Shown: positions 1 through 11,513, counted from the first letter of the stretch. The stretch is 64,000 nt of DNA from Anisodus tanguticus (GCA_034509755.1 CM067539.1:55934513-55998512); one strand, 5' to 3'. Notes: generated by a model from the letters alone, not told the origin. Made by a program: numbers and translations.

Positions 1-11
1 ACATAGACAAA

Positions 12-287
12 GTGCTTAGACATTTTTCTATGGAAAATTCCAAGAAAGGCGGTCTACCTATGGGACAAGACATCAAGTTATCTAAGAAGGATAGTCCTTC
101 TAATACTATAGAACTTGAACGCATGAAAATGATCTCATATGCTTTGGCTATAGGATCGATCATGTATGTCATGACCTGTACTAGGCCAAATGTGGCCTTT
201 GCACTTAGTATGATTTGCAAATTCCAGCAGAATCTTAGGGAAGAACACTGGAAAGCAGTCAAGAGTATTCTTAAGTATCTTAGATGA
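12..287 (+). pseudogene. copia-1 reverse transcriptase C-terminus
   Basis: This open stretch of about 90 codons is the end of a Ty1-copia reverse transcriptase, the part joining the thumb to RNase H. It shows the block in which a shuffled protein segment ends in YALAIGSIMYVMTCTRPNVA, followed by the HWKAVKSILKYLR helix. Both are signature blocks between RT and RNase H in copia polyproteins. A TGA ends the frame at 285-287 where intact elements read straight into RNase H. The fragment begins at the window edge, so the catalytic YVDD motif is not seen. It differs clearly in sequence from the copia-2 protein. Confidence 0.85.
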
Positions 288-747
288 ACTAAAGATTACT
301 TTTTAGTCTATGGTAGGGAATAAAAGCTAGCTGTTATTGGGTACACTGATGCTAGCTTCCAGACGATCTTGATGACTTCAAATCTCAGTCTGGGTACACG
401 TTCATTTTCAACGGTGGAAAGCAGTAAGATGGAAAACTTCCAAACAAGCTACAATTGCTGATTCGACAGTAGAAGCTGAGTATATTGTTGGATCGGAAGC
501 TGGTAAAGAAACTGTCGCAATTTCTGAGTTCATGAAGGAACTAGGGGTTGTTCCAAGTGCCACTTGTCCAATAACGATTTATTGTGACAACACTGGTGCA
601 ATTGCGCAAGCTAAGGAACCAAGATCAACCAACAGAAACAAGTATGTACCACATACTCAGGGAGATGGTGGAGACTGAAGAGATTAGATTAGACTATGTT
701 TCCAAAGACGATAATCTAGCTGACCCATTCACTAAACCATTAAGCTG
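288..747 (+). pseudogene. copia-1 RNase H, frame-broken
   Basis: This is the RNase H domain that removes the RNA strand during reverse transcription. Recognisable blocks in shifting frames are GYTDAS (first catalytic Asp, near 340-357), the VEAEY glutamate block (near 470-484), YCDNTGAIAQAKEP (near 581-622) and the LADPFTKP tail. Stops at 285-287 and 320-322 and frame changes between the blocks mean that no continuous domain can be made. The order and spacing are normal for a copia element, so this is decay rather than rearrangement. Confidence 0.75.
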
Positions 748-821
748 AGTCAAGCATAACATCCATTTTGAGAATATGGGCATTAGATATATTGGAGATT
801 GGTTGTAGGCCAAGTGAGAGA

Positions 822-2273
822 TTGAAAGTATATTTATATCCTAGAGATAATCTGTATTAGGATAAATGTATTTTATATACATTCGTATTATTATTAATGT
901 AGATTAATATTTTGGAATTTTCAATTATTGAATTATTAATTGATTGTTTATATTATTTTATAATATGCATCCCTGGATGTTACGCTGTTATTAATAGTGT
1001 GAGATATTAATATTATAACATAACTCCTAAAATAGCCTCGACTAATGATCATCGAGAATGGGATATCGATGGTATGTGATAAGTCGACATGTGGTCTGCA
1101 TCACATCCTTAGAGGATGTAGTATGTCTCATCTGCTACGAGTAATGACTACTCGTGATGGACACATGGATACTTTAGAAGTATTGGTATACCCTGCTGAT
1201 ATACTATTTGTTATACTTGTCTAAAGTATGATCAGCGTGTGGGAGATAGAAGTCCTTAGACTTGAGGTCAATACACATCTTGTCTACAAAGTAATGTACT
1301 TTGATCCTGTCATAAGCTCAAATGCCTTATAGGTTGAGATACAGCTTGTATTGGGTACATTACGATGTGGATTAAAGGTGGTAGTTGAGCCAAGATTAGG
1401 ATTCATTCCTCGAATGTATATTCGAGAGAACACTCAGATTCTCAGTGATATTAGGTTGACTAAGCCATTGGCCAACACAATGGACATATTTAGAATATGG
1501 TCTAGTTGTCAACTAATATAGATGAGATACAATGATTAAGCCATTTGGATAGACACTTGACAAATCCTAAGCTTGATCGGGTGTGTCGTGAATGAAAGGA
1601 TTTTATCTTACCACATAGAGGTTAAGTTTACTGGATTCGTGTAAACGTACTTCACATATTGAGTTCGTCTTGCGGCACCGTCTAGGAGTTCCGCGTAGAC
1701 CTTAATTTGATTAGTGTCGATATGTGAAGGCATGTAAGGTCACACTATGTCGATTGTCTTTTCGATCTAAGGATGTATTGAGAGAGTATTAAATATTTAA
1801 TTTAGAATTGAGATATTTAAATGAATAATGATTGTTTTAATTAAGTCAAAATTGGATTTTGGATTTAAATAAGAATGTGCGGAAAATAAATCGAGACAGG
1901 GTAGGGCCACGTCAAGCGTCGCGACCCCCCACACCATAGGGCCGCGACGCTAATGACCTAATTTGTCTCGATTTATGGGCCAGACCCAAGGTCAAACCCT
2001 AATCCGATTTGACCTAATTTTCACCTATAAATACAGACATTCATTTCATTATTCAATACTTAATTTCAGATTATCATTCTAAGTCTTAGAATCTAAACAC
2101 TCTCTCGAACCTCTGCCGGATTTACTAGCTTTCCGAAGGAGAAGTACATTGAAGCTTGGAGCTTGCAATCGAAAGGGCAGTCGCGTGTCCACCCTTTAGT
2201 AAAGATTTCAGATAATACAACATGTAAGTGTTTATGCTTTATGTTACAGATTTTGATTGTCATATAACCATAC
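822..2273 (+). repeat. copia-1 3' LTR
   Basis: The LTR begins just after the purine tract, at TGAAAGTA, and ends near the CATACA at about 2268-2273. At ~1.45 kb it is long for Ty1-copia. A TATAAATA box sits at 2026-2033, so transcription would start about 30 bp downstream. About 75-115 bp upstream of the TATA box is a GC-rich patch (1914-1954) with two CGCGAC-type repeats, GCGTCGCGAC and GGCCGCGACGCTAAT. Similar patches recur in LTRs of other families in this window. The right boundary is uncertain by tens of bases. Confidence 0.6.
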
Positions 2274-3200
2274 AAGAAGTAATTGTTATGGTAAGTAAGA
2301 ATAAAATTTTAAACTTCCGATGTGCCTTACTTATGTGTTTTGAACCAAACAAATCCATACACAAGCAAGTTTGATTTGTTCCTAGTGATGTGTTCCAAAC
2401 AATATAATATTTGATTTTAGAAATAAAGAGAATTACAATCTCTAGAATATCTTAAATCTAAAGAAATGTAGTCCTTTGATTCTTTAGGCCAGTTACATCA
2501 GTTCAAGGGCTCGAGAATTTGATCTTGAACTTGATAGACTTAGGATTTGATTCAAGAGTTTGATCTTGAATCTATTGTGTGTCATGAACAATTTAATGAT
2601 TGTTACGAACCCAAAATTTAAGAATTAACTAGCATGAACAGAATATTTGATGCTTTCTTCAGAGCTTCTCTTGGTTTCCTTCAACTTTCTTGATTACTTT
2701 TGATGATCTCTTGGCCTTGTGGGAGCTTCCTATCTATAGTGGTCTATATATAGTGGTAAAATAAAAGAGTTGTGATAAAGCCTAAAGCATTTGCTTTGAC
2801 TTAATTGGTTCGTTTGAATTATGAACCAACTCATTTTATCTACACTTAAGAGTGTTTGTATTGGCCAATTAACTTGATTTAGCATGCTTACATCACTCGA
2901 CATATGTGATAATTGTATTGGCTATTTCATTTTTTTTGGCGCCATATAATTTAACGTGTGGCATTAGTCAAGGCTTCCAGATGAACTTATAAATAATAAT
3001 CATTTGGACTTTGGGCTAGTTAAATGGCTCCATATTTTGGAATCCAAATAGAATTGCCCAAATAAAGTTGGTCTTTAAGTTAAATTCATGTTAGACTTAG
3101 ATACTCAACCTTGATTTGAATTTGGTATTTTTTAGATTTAGAAATTTATTCAAATTAAATGTAAATTTTAATATCATAAAAATTCATATATCAGAACATA
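2274..3200. other. AT-rich intergenic DNA, no recognised feature
   Basis: No ORF with protein-like content and no terminal repeats were found. The text is AT-rich and carries no motif that I recognise. Confidence 0.5.
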
Positions 3201-3363
3201 AAAAGGGCAGCCCGGTGCACTATGTGTTGGGTCCGGAAAAGAGCCGGATCACAAGGATCTATTGTACGCAACCTACCTTACATTTCTGCAAGAGATTATT
3301 TTCACGGCTTGAACTCATGACCTCCTGATCAGGTGACAACACTTACCGATTACACCAAGACAA
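3201..3363 (-). mobile_element. tRNA-derived SINE, TS/SolS type
   Basis: Read on the minus strand, this is a short tRNA-derived retroposon. From its 5' side at the right it has an A-box-like TGGTGTAATCGGTAAG and a B-box-like GAGTTCAAGCC, as in RNA polymerase III promoters. The body then reads AGATTCTTGTGATCCGG-like text and ends with ACCGGGCTGCCC followed by a T/A-rich tail. This matches my knowledge of the solanaceous TS/SolS SINE. The copy is mutated in both boxes and no clear target-site duplication is visible. It encodes nothing. Confidence 0.8.
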
Positions 3364-3733
3364 ATGATACTCAAATGTAGATATTTATAGCCAAATATCA
3401 CCCTCCAAACACAATGAATAAAAACCCCCAAAAGGAAAAGAATAAAGAGTTGGAAAAGACCATGAAATGTTGGAACAAATTAAATTAATTTTATACGCAC
3501 AAATGCAAATGTTGTACGTCCCAAAGAGCTCTAACTTAGCTTAAAGCTTAGTAGGAATATACTAAGGTTCTGCAATAAGACACATCAATATAAAGTGATT
3601 AAAAAGGCAAAAATATAGGGGAAAAGGACACTATCTGGTCATCAAAAACTTATTTGGCCCATGTTTGAGCTTAATGCCGCAAATTGATCTTTCGGCTCAA
3701 ACTATTGCCAAGTGCTAGCCCACCAGCCCAATC

Positions 3734-3925
3734 ACTACAAGAGATCAGACTTTTTGTGGCGATTAAAATTGCCACAAAAATAAAAAAATCTCCACTAAAG
3801 ATCGCTATATGTACTGTTGCTGCTAAAGTTTTTTGTGACAAAAATTACGCATTTTGGTGACTAAGCTTGCCACAAAAAGGAAACAAATATGCGACGAAAA
3901 AAATTCATAATGAGCCTTCAAAACA
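3734..3925. mobile_element. CACTA-like terminal fragment nested in the MITE
   Basis: The segment begins CACTACAAGAGATCAGAC, close to the CACTACAAGAAA ends of En/Spm-type elements. A stem follows (TTTTTGTGGCGATTAAAATTG paired with its near complement), and then repeated GCCACAAAAA/TTTTTGTGRC blocks typical of subterminal transposase-binding arrays. No opposite CACTA terminus was found, so it is either truncated or a coincidental similarity. Confidence 0.4.
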
Positions 3926-4052
3926 TATTCCAAAATATGTGTAATATGTGTATAATTAGTAAGTATACGTTGATTGAGCCTTCAAAAAATATTCCAAAAT
4001 ATGTATAATATGTGTATAATAATTATATAATATGTGTATAATTAGCAAGTAT
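3911..4052. repeat. 64-bp direct repeat, two copies
   Basis: A unit beginning GAGCCTTCAAAA at 3912 recurs at 3976 with few changes. The second copy holds a short extra AATTATATAATATGTGTAT block. AT-rich and non-coding. Confidence 0.7.
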
Positions 4053-4319
4053 ACATTAATTATGTATTTATTAAACACAAATTATACAACAATGATATAT
4101 TTTCTAAACACATATTATAGGGACACATATTTTATACTACAATGATACAGTTTCTATACGTATGATACAATTTCTATACATATGTTGAAGTTAGTTGAAA
4201 AAAAGACTACGAAATAAAATTATTTTAAAAAGCAAAAAATATCTTTTAAGTCACTTAGACTATTCAGTTGTCAATAGTTTGGGCCGGATGATCAGTTGTG
4301 CCCTTTTCCCCAAAATATA

Positions 4320-5778
4320 GGGAGGGTTGGCCTTGGCCACATTATCATTGGCCTAGTGGGGAATCTTTGGAGGGGTTTAGAGCGAGGCAGATTTAAAACG
4401 AGTTCAGCGAGTTAAACTAAAATTATTATTTTTAATTTGAATAACTTATATAGTTATAAAACTTTTGAAAAATAATTAATATATGACTAATCACATTTAT
4501 TTTAAACTCAAATAAGTTTAAATTTTGAATTCGCTTTTGTTGGAGAGAGGACTAATGGTTAAAGGCTTATTGGACCATGACAAGGGATAACAAATAGGTG
4601 GGTTGGGTTGAATTTGAGAGGGTCAAAATGGGTTGAGACCAAGAGTTACTTGGGCCTAAATGAGTTGGGTTAAAATGGGCTAAAAAGCGGGTTAGAACCC
4701 CTCCCCCCTTTCCCCTCCCAATTCTTACTAAGTTTTAATTTCTTTATTTGTTGTTTATAAATTTTAAATATCTTTTTTTAATTATGGTTATATATGATAT
4801 ATCAAACCAAAAAAATCTTTTTGAAAGTATTTTAACAAGATTTCTCATGAGTTAATTTGGGCTACATATCAGTCAAACTTTAGACTGACTGAATTGGACA
4901 TGTCAAAATTAACGGGCTGAGCCAATAAATGAACAATTTGAACGGATTGAGGGGTCATATTTTTATGGGAATCTTTCATAAGTAGCGATATTAATGCCTT
5001 TTTTTTCCAAAAAATAATTGCGACATTATTTTTTTCAAAATATAACAGTATTCGGCACTGTATGCTCGCTCTTAGCATATATACTTTAAGAATTGTGCCT
5101 ATAATTTAAAAATACGCGTATCAATATATGTATCTGTTATAAAATTTAAAATATAGTGTTTTGTTATTTTTCTTTTTTTCATAAGCTAATTTTATCATCC
5201 CTAACCCTACACAACCAAAAGTGGAAGCCCCTAATTCAAGCCAAGGTTGCCCATAATGTTCATAACGTGTCCTATTATCAGTTTGCAACGTAGCCCAGAA
5301 CCTAATTCCCTATCTGCATGGCTCTCATGCATTCTCGTAATAAGAATAATTCGTAAAGGAGAAAATGAAAGAGGAATATTTCTTCAAATATATATCCAGT
5401 CTTTTTCTCTTCAGTTTGGTTCTTTTTATGCCACCAAATCATCCAATCATCACTGCAATAATTGCCAAACAAAGTTGCTCTTATGTATGAGGTAATAAAA
5501 AAGTGGAATTTTGATAAATGAGTTGGTGTCAAGTACATTTTATCAACTTGTATAACAATAGGAATATAATCTATTTTTACATGTCTCTCTCTATATAAAT
5601 AATTTGAGCCGAAAACAGTAAAAATGACAACATACATTGGCGAAAATGTAGTGCAAGGAGTGGATGGATCACGCTTTTTTAAAGAAAATTTTAAATTGTA
5701 ATAGTTGTTTATTAAAATAATAGCCAGTAAATATATATTTTTATATGTTAATTATAATATACAAAAATACATATTTTG
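4320..5778. other. AT-rich intergenic DNA with a possible hAT-type remnant
   Basis: No coding content was recognised. At 4597-4690 there are repeated GGGTTGGGTT and AAAATGGGTT blocks, and at 4900-4960 a text with AACGGGCTGAGCC and GAACGGATTGAG. Motif-dense stretches of this sort are common in subterminal regions of plant hAT elements. I could not find matching terminal inverted repeats or a target-site duplication, so this is only a suspicion. Confidence 0.3.
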
Positions 5779-5932
5779 TACTCCCTCTATCCCAAAAAGA
5801 TATTGTCTTAGTTTGACTTGATTCAAAACAAGTCGAAAATATTTGTGTGGCCGTAAATAATCTCATAAAGTTAAATTATTTCTAAATATAGAAAGATGAC
5901 AATCTTTTTGGGACAAACTAATAAAGAAAGTA
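5779..5932. mobile_element. Stowaway-type MITE (Tc1/mariner)
   Basis: The left end reads TACTCCCTCTATCCCAAAAA and the right end has TCTTTTTGGGACAAACTA followed by AAGTA. This is the inverted-repeat pattern of plant Stowaway MITEs, which insert at TA. The right terminus is eroded, so that boundary is approximate. Confidence 0.75.
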
Positions 5933-6160
5933 GAATAATTTTTTTGAAACATAGGGAATATATAATTAATGAAGTATATCATTTTTTTTATATTGACGAA
6001 CGGTTGGAGTTATTTTTGGCCTATCGGCAAATATGTTAAAAGTTCTTTAAAAGCTCAATAAAATAAAGTGGTATATCTTCACTTTTCCCCCTTTGTTTTG
6101 TGCCATCATCTTTTCTCCACACTAGCCCTCTACTTTTCTTTCACTTTTCTACCATTATTA

Positions 6161-6176
6161 ACACACACACACACAC
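6161..6176. repeat. (AC)8 microsatellite
   Basis: Eight uninterrupted AC dinucleotides. Confidence 0.9.
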
Positions 6177-6429
6177 ATGATTTTGCACTACACAACTCCA
6201 AAAGGAGAAATGGTTTTTTCTTAATGAGGAAGTGTTACTTTGCTGGCGTCCTTTGAACTTTGATTCATGAGATTGAATATGAATTTTCATGCGAAAAAAA
6301 TGATACTAATTTAAAAGTATGTTTAAAAATCAATATTTAATAGTACATTAGAGGGACATTTGTAACATGCATAGGTTAAGGACATGACATCGCAACAATG
6401 GTATTTGACCATTTTTAGTTAGTGAGCTA

Positions 6430-6533
6430 TTCAAAAAGGGAATTCAGTGCGATTTAAATATTTATTTACTCCTTTTTTCCCTTCAAAAAGGGAATTCAGT
6501 GCGATTTAAATATTTATTTACTCCTTTTTTCCC
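6430..6533. repeat. Perfect 2 x 52-bp tandem duplication
   Basis: Two adjacent 52-bp copies, 6430-6481 and 6482-6533, beginning TTCAAAAAGGGAATTCAGTG and ending in a T-rich CCC. The two copies are identical, so the duplication is recent compared with the surrounding decayed sequence. Confidence 0.95.
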
Positions 6534-6758
6534 TTTCGTGGAACCTCTTTCCATAGTTTGGGGGATGAATTTAGATAGATAGAATCAAAAGTTTATGTTT
6601 TATATAATAATTGTGTATGAACTATCTATACAACCAGATAATCAAATTAGTAATTATAAATAATTTTTTATGATAAGCATTAATTTGTGACTTGAAAAAA
6701 CAATAAATTAACCTGTATTATATATTATATATATTAATATATATATTTTTAAATTATT

Positions 6759-7000
6759 AATTCCTTTGTCTTAATTTATGTGATACACTTTTCGTTTTAG
6801 TCCGTCCCAAAAAGAATGATACATTTCCTTATTTTGCAAGAATTTAACTTTAACCTTTACATTTTACGCTTAATGAGATGATCTATAACCACACAAGTAT
6901 CATTGACTTGTTTTAGACCACAAAATTCAAAAGTCTTCATTTATTTCTTAAATTCTGTGTCGAGTCAAACTATATCACATAAATTGGGATGAAAGGAGTA
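6759..7000. mobile_element. Stowaway-type MITE (Tc1/mariner)
   Basis: The left end has CCTTTGTCTTAATTTATGTG and the right end has CACATAAATTGGGATGAAAG followed by GAGTA, its inverted counterpart. Internal blocks such as ACACTTTTCGTTTTAGTCCG and TTTCTTAAATTCTGTGTCGA are typical of the common solanaceous Stowaway. Flanked by TA. No coding capacity. Confidence 0.85.
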
Positions 7001-7487
7001 ATAAATATAACTTAAATCCTAAAATTGGAAGATGCATTATTAGATATTGAGATATTTGGGTTGCCAAAGACAGGTATAATATGAATTGTCAGTCAAAAGT
7101 AGGCTTATGATTGGATAATGGATACCTTTCCAACTAGCAACCATGCATGTAGTAGTTTGTGAACTACAATGTTCTTCTTGTATACAACTACATGTTTGAA
7201 AGGAAAGTTTTTTCTTTGAGCACAGGGAATATAGAAAGAGGAACCTAGTCTTCCTTTTGGAAAAAAATAATCACTATCTTTAAACTTTGGCTCAAAATGA
7301 TCGTGCTACCTTATTTCATCTGAATTGCTAATGGTAATGGTCCATGATTTTTGAGAAACATGAAATATTAACTAAGTCTCTAATTAAACTTAGGAAAGGG
7401 AATTCACAATTGTAATAGGATTGAATAGGGAAAGTTTTCAAATTCGGGCTTCAAAAAATAGATTCGCGGGTTAGGATAAGAATATAC
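7001..7487. other. Intergenic flank left of copia-2
   Basis: No gene is seen. The last ~80 bases (GGGCTTCAAAAAATAGATTC and what follows) may be the left part of the gypsy LTR whose right part lies at 21426-21857, split by the copia-2 insertion. The assignment rests only on position. Confidence 0.35.
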
Positions 7488-8061
7488 TGTTGGAAATTTA
7501 CTAATGTGGAATTAAGTTTATCCCATTATTTATGACTCGAACAATTGGGGCCCCGCATGTCGGAAATGTCGTTTCCACACACGTGTACACGTAGTGCCAA
7601 GTATCGTAAATTTCATTAGTGAAAGAGATATTGGTACATACGTAATACGTTTGAGACATAGAATGATGGACGGTTATTGGCCAAATGACAAGTATTCCAC
7701 GTTGGTAAACGAAGGAAGAAGTGTACGAAGTGCAAGATGAAACGAGTCGGAAATTGCCGCGGAGCCGTGAAGGGCCGCGACGCAACACTGTCGAAGCCGC
7801 GGCACCGGAGCGCCGCAGTGTCCCCATGGCAGCGCCGCAGCGCTAGTTGGTGGCTTGGGCTACTGGAGCCGAGGCGCTAATTCACAGAGTCGCGGTGCTT
7901 CGGAGGCAGAATGCTGCGACGGGAAGATGGAAAGTTCTGACTTTTGGGCTAGTTTTGGAACATTGAATCTCCATTATTTGGCACATAAATTCAACCATTA
8001 TTTGGCTGAATGTAACCCCTCAATAAGTGCCATTACATGGCTATGGAAGGCCATTAGTTGA
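7488..8061 (+). repeat. copia-2 5' LTR, left piece
   Basis: Starts TGTTGGAAATTTACTAATG and matches the 3' LTR from 20536. A CpG-dense patch lies at about 7755-7915 with repeated GCCGCGG, GCGCCGC and GCGCTAATTC blocks. It is longer than in the 3' LTR, which has lost part of it. The LTR is interrupted just after CCATTAGTTGA by the gypsy element. Confidence 0.92.
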
Positions 8062-9932
8062 TGTTAGGTAGATTTTAGTACTGTTTTAGAGTATGTTTTA
8101 GGGAGTCTTTTATTTGTCTTTTAGTTGTTTTGCGCAGTATTATGTGTATTGTGTTGTGTTTTCAAGTTCTCAGCGATTCAGAAAAGGATTAGGCGAATTC
8201 AAAGGAAATAGGCGGTCATTAAGGATAAATTGCATATCTAGTCACAAGAAATGAGTCAAAGCAGCCCTGGGAAGCTCGGGAAGAAGTTTAAAAAAGTCCG
8301 GACGAAGAATGATGAAGAGCCGTGGCGCAACAAGCTGAAGAGCCGCGGCGGTGAAGGGTAGCGACACCCAACATTAGGGTCGCGGCGCTCCACTGGCAGA
8401 AAGTGAGCGACTTTTAGAGCGAATTAGCGCTACGCCGACGACGACGTCGGGGCAGCGAAAAACCTAAATTTAACAAGGGCAAAATGGTCTATTCTGGGGG
8501 GTTTTCGTGATATATATTGGGGAAAACATTTTTCTGAAAGATATAACACTTTTGAGGCAGGAAACAAGAGAATAAGAAGTCATTAGAGACATCTATTGTT
8601 CAAGTTCTTTTCATTTTCTTTACTTTATTCAGTTTATGTTGGATATTAAGTTAATTAGTTTACTTAGCATGTCTAGGAGCTAATTACTTTATTAGGGTTT
8701 TTCGTTGAATCACTTGAAACTCTATTATGAACTAATGCATTATTGATGTTCTTCTTCATCTATTAAGATCTATTCAACTTGCGGTTATTGAATGAGAATT
8801 AATTGGCCTTTAGTTTTCATTATCTATATGAGTTCAAATCGAGATCTGAAAAAGGAGATTTGAATATGCTATAGTTGATTAGATGTAGGTTTAATCTTGA
8901 ACGAGAGTATCACGACTGTCTGTGTAGCATTTTAGGTTATTGATCTTAATTCTCCTACGTGATTGAACTTATCATAGATATATAGAAATTCTCACTTAGG
9001 TTGAGTTTTTATATGTCCTAATCGGAATATAGAACATCTCAGTTAACATGCTATCTTAATAAGAAGAAGAATTATTATTCTTGCATTAATGAATGATAGA
9101 GTGGAAAGTTGAGGAGATTGGAAACCCTAATCAACTATAGCATATTCAAATCTCCCTTTTCAGATCTCGATTTGAAATCATATAGATAATGAAAACTAAA
9201 GGCCAATTAATTCTCATTCAATAACCGCAAGTTGAATAGATTTTAATAGATGAAGAAGAACATCAACAATGCATTCATTCATAATAGAGTTTCAAGTGAT
9301 TCAACGAAAAATCCTAATAAAGGAATTAGCTCCTAGACATGCTAAGAAAACTAATTAACTTAATATCCAACATAAACTGAATAAAGTAAAGAAAAGGAAA
9401 AGAATTTGAACAATAGATGTCTCTAATGACTTCTTGTTCTCTTGTTTCTTGCCCCCAAAGTGTTATATCTTTCATAAAAATGTTTCCCCCAATATATATC
9501 ACGAAAACCCCCTAGAATATACCTTTTTGCCCTTGTTAAATTTAGGTTTTTCGCTGCCCCGACGTCGTCGGCGCCGCGGCTAAGCTGTTAGAGCGTCGTG
9601 ACGCTAATTCGCTCTAAAAGTCGCTCACTTTCTGCTAGTGGGGCATCGCGGCCCTTCAGCGCCGCGGCTCTTCAGCTTGTTGCGCCGCGACTCTTCAACA
9701 TTCTTCGTCCGTACTTTGTTTAAACTTCTTCCCGAGCTTCCCAGGGCTGCTTTGACTCATTTATTGTGACTAGATATGCAATTTTATCCTTAATGACCAC
9801 CTATTTCCTTTGAATTCGCCTTATCCTTTTCTGAATCGCTGAGAACCTAAAAACACAACACGCATAATACTGCGCAAAACAACTAAAAGACAAACAAAAG
9901 ACTCTCTAAAACAGACTAAAGTCTACCTAACA
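8062..9932. repeat. Palindromic left LTR of the gypsy element
   Basis: Two LTR segments meet head to head. 8062-8882 is in plus orientation and pairs with 9126-9932 in minus orientation, giving inverted arms of about 810 bp. They are separated by ~243 bp (8883-9125) that belongs to the plus-oriented copy alone. The plus copy stops about 240 bp short of the LTR's U5 end. The switch occurs at a shared CTAAT. Both arms hold the CpG-dense block (about 8316-8460 and 9555-9700). Confidence 0.85.
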
Positions 9933-9933
9933 A

Positions 9934-9944
9934 ACACCCCCAAA
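9934..9944 (-). other. Gypsy polypurine tract
   Basis: On the minus strand this reads TTTGGGGGTGT directly before the LTR start TGTTAGG. It is the primer for second-strand synthesis. The preceding CGAGGACGAGTAGAGTTTAA text is typical of Athila/Tat-type elements. Confidence 0.85.
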
Positions 9945-11513
9945 CTTAAACTCTACTCGTCCTCGAGTAAAGAACTCTAAACACCCTAAAAATAAAAAAC
10001 ACACAGACTCTAGACTGAAATCAGGTCAACAACAATATATCATGCCTTGAAAATCATGAACAATATGCAATAAAATCTTCTAGAACATTCTAGCCAATAA
10101 TTTGCTATCTAAAATTTCAAGTCGGATAATTCTCGAATTTGCTTAAAGTTATTAATGCATATGACCACTCAACCATGATTATTAACTTAAACAAGTATTC
10201 AATATTAGTTCATGCACAACTAATTCTTACCAACCGCCCATCAGGTCCAAGTTCTATAGGCTTGCTAACTTGATATTCGCCTCTAATTTAGACAATACAT
10301 GCTCAAGAATCAATAGGACTTTTGTAGGTTATGACGATAGACTTAGGCACAGGTAGATGAAATGTCATTTAGGCTCAAAGTTACCATAAGCATAGAAACC
10401 AATCAACCCAACTCTATATTCACGTTATAAACCAAAAGCAATCCCCAATTTTACTTTTCTTTTCGAACTACACCCCCAAACTTGTTTTCAATGTACGTAC
10501 AAGGGGAGTGTAGTTTATTTCCCTTTTTTTTTTTTACTTTTTCTCAATCCTTTGCTATTCTATTGATAGCACCCAATTTAGAATACCCATTACAAAGTAC
10601 CAATCCCCCAATCATCTATGCTCATGGTAAAATTCAAGGGAATGAAAATTATTGTAAAGGGTTTCAATTAGGTTTTATCATGGCATTGGTCAACAAGGAA
10701 CTCAGTTTTAGGCTTAACGGGGTAACTAGGGATTAATGTAATCAAGGGTGGCTTGAAAGTCTCAATCATTCCAAAATTAGCCTAAATCATTTTTCTAAAC
10801 ATGCACCATCTATGATTTCGTCTCAAATAGCAAGCAAGCAAGTTCTAAGACTTTCCACCATCTTTCCTCAAACCAAAATTCAATCATGCCTAAACCAATA
10901 TTTGAATACAAGAAATTCACCAATCATGGTCGGGTTTTCATACTTATTAATAATTAAAAACAACTCAAGACCTATCCAACTCAAGCACACAAATTTATGC
11001 ATTTCATGGCTATCAATTTCATCCCACTCTATCACATGTGTTCACTCAATCTCATGGGCTATTGTTATTAACTTGATTCGTTGACACATGACACTTAAAC
11101 ACTGACACTAAATAAAGACACTAACAACAAACAAATAACTTAACACAAACAATTAACATTATTAACACAAAATAGTAAGACTCCCCCCAAACCTATTCAA
11201 CACATTGTCCCCAATGTGATAAGTAAAGCAAGAGTAAGAAGACTTACCAAAACTTCAGCTAAGTGATTCAGAATGGTGGTGGCGGTTGTGGTGGATCATA
11301 ATAAAAGTAGGGCTCATTCGCGGCGCTTTTTCACCCCAGAGTTGGCTCACAATTCACCTAACATAAGAAAAAAAACACAGACCAAGAAACAACAAGACAC
11401 TGAGATTGTTCGAAAATAACACAAAATAAAAATAAATTATTAAAATATTGGGTTGCCTCCCAATAGTGTTGTCGTTTAACGTCATTTAGCCGGACGCAGA
11501 TTTCCTCTTCATT
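9945..11513 (-). other. Gypsy 3' non-coding region; RT, RNase H and integrase absent
   Basis: About 1.57 kb between protease and the polypurine tract where RT, RNase H and integrase would be expected. No polymerase motif is visible on either strand. Near 11447-11461, on the minus strand, a GGGAGGCAACCCAA block follows GACGTTAAACGAC. To my knowledge this marker lies just after the integrase region in Athila/Tat-type elements, so a deletion has joined protease to the post-pol region. The rest is AT-rich and non-coding. Confidence 0.65.

Larger units (their letters stand above)
1..2273 (+). mobile_element. copia-1: 3' portion of a Ty1-copia retrotransposon
   Basis: The window opens inside the polymerase of a Ty1-copia element and runs through its RNase H, a purine-rich tract and a long 3' LTR. 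The 5' LTR, gag, integrase and most of RT lie left of the window. The RNase H region is followed by the usual copia C-terminal motif (LADPFTKP, near 718-735) and a purine tract of the form AAGTGAGAGAT near 812-821. The LTR carries a TATA box and a CpG-dense module. The 3' end of the LTR is set only approximately, because the 5' LTR needed for comparison is not visible. Confidence 0.85.
3618..4311. mobile_element. Non-autonomous DNA transposon with terminal inverted repeats
   Basis: The ends are inverted repeats. The left end begins GGGGAAAAGGACACTATCTG and the right end, read in reverse complement, begins GGGGAAAAGGGCACAACTGA. Both continue with GTCAT/ATCAT-type text. They are flanked by AAAATATA on both sides (3610-3617 and 4312-4319), and the next base G also matches. 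An 8-bp duplication would suggest hAT and a 9-bp one Mutator. There is no transposase ORF. A hairpin-rich segment and a 64-bp tandem repeat lie inside. Confidence 0.7.
5933..6758. other. Intergenic DNA with simple repeats
   Basis: Holds an (AC)8 microsatellite at 6161-6176 and a perfect tandem duplication at 6430-6533, annotated separately. Otherwise AT-rich text without recognised coding or transposon signals. Confidence 0.5.

Noticed and set aside
4590..4960. A hAT MITE with GGGTTGGGTT motifs
   Set aside because: No paired terminal inverted repeats or 8-bp duplication could be found, so it is only mentioned as a suspicion in the intergenic entry.
5247..5637. Overlapping 82- and 111-codon frames in the left intergenic region
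   Set aside because: No protein-like motif, AT-biased composition, and they overlap on opposite strands. There is no support for a gene.
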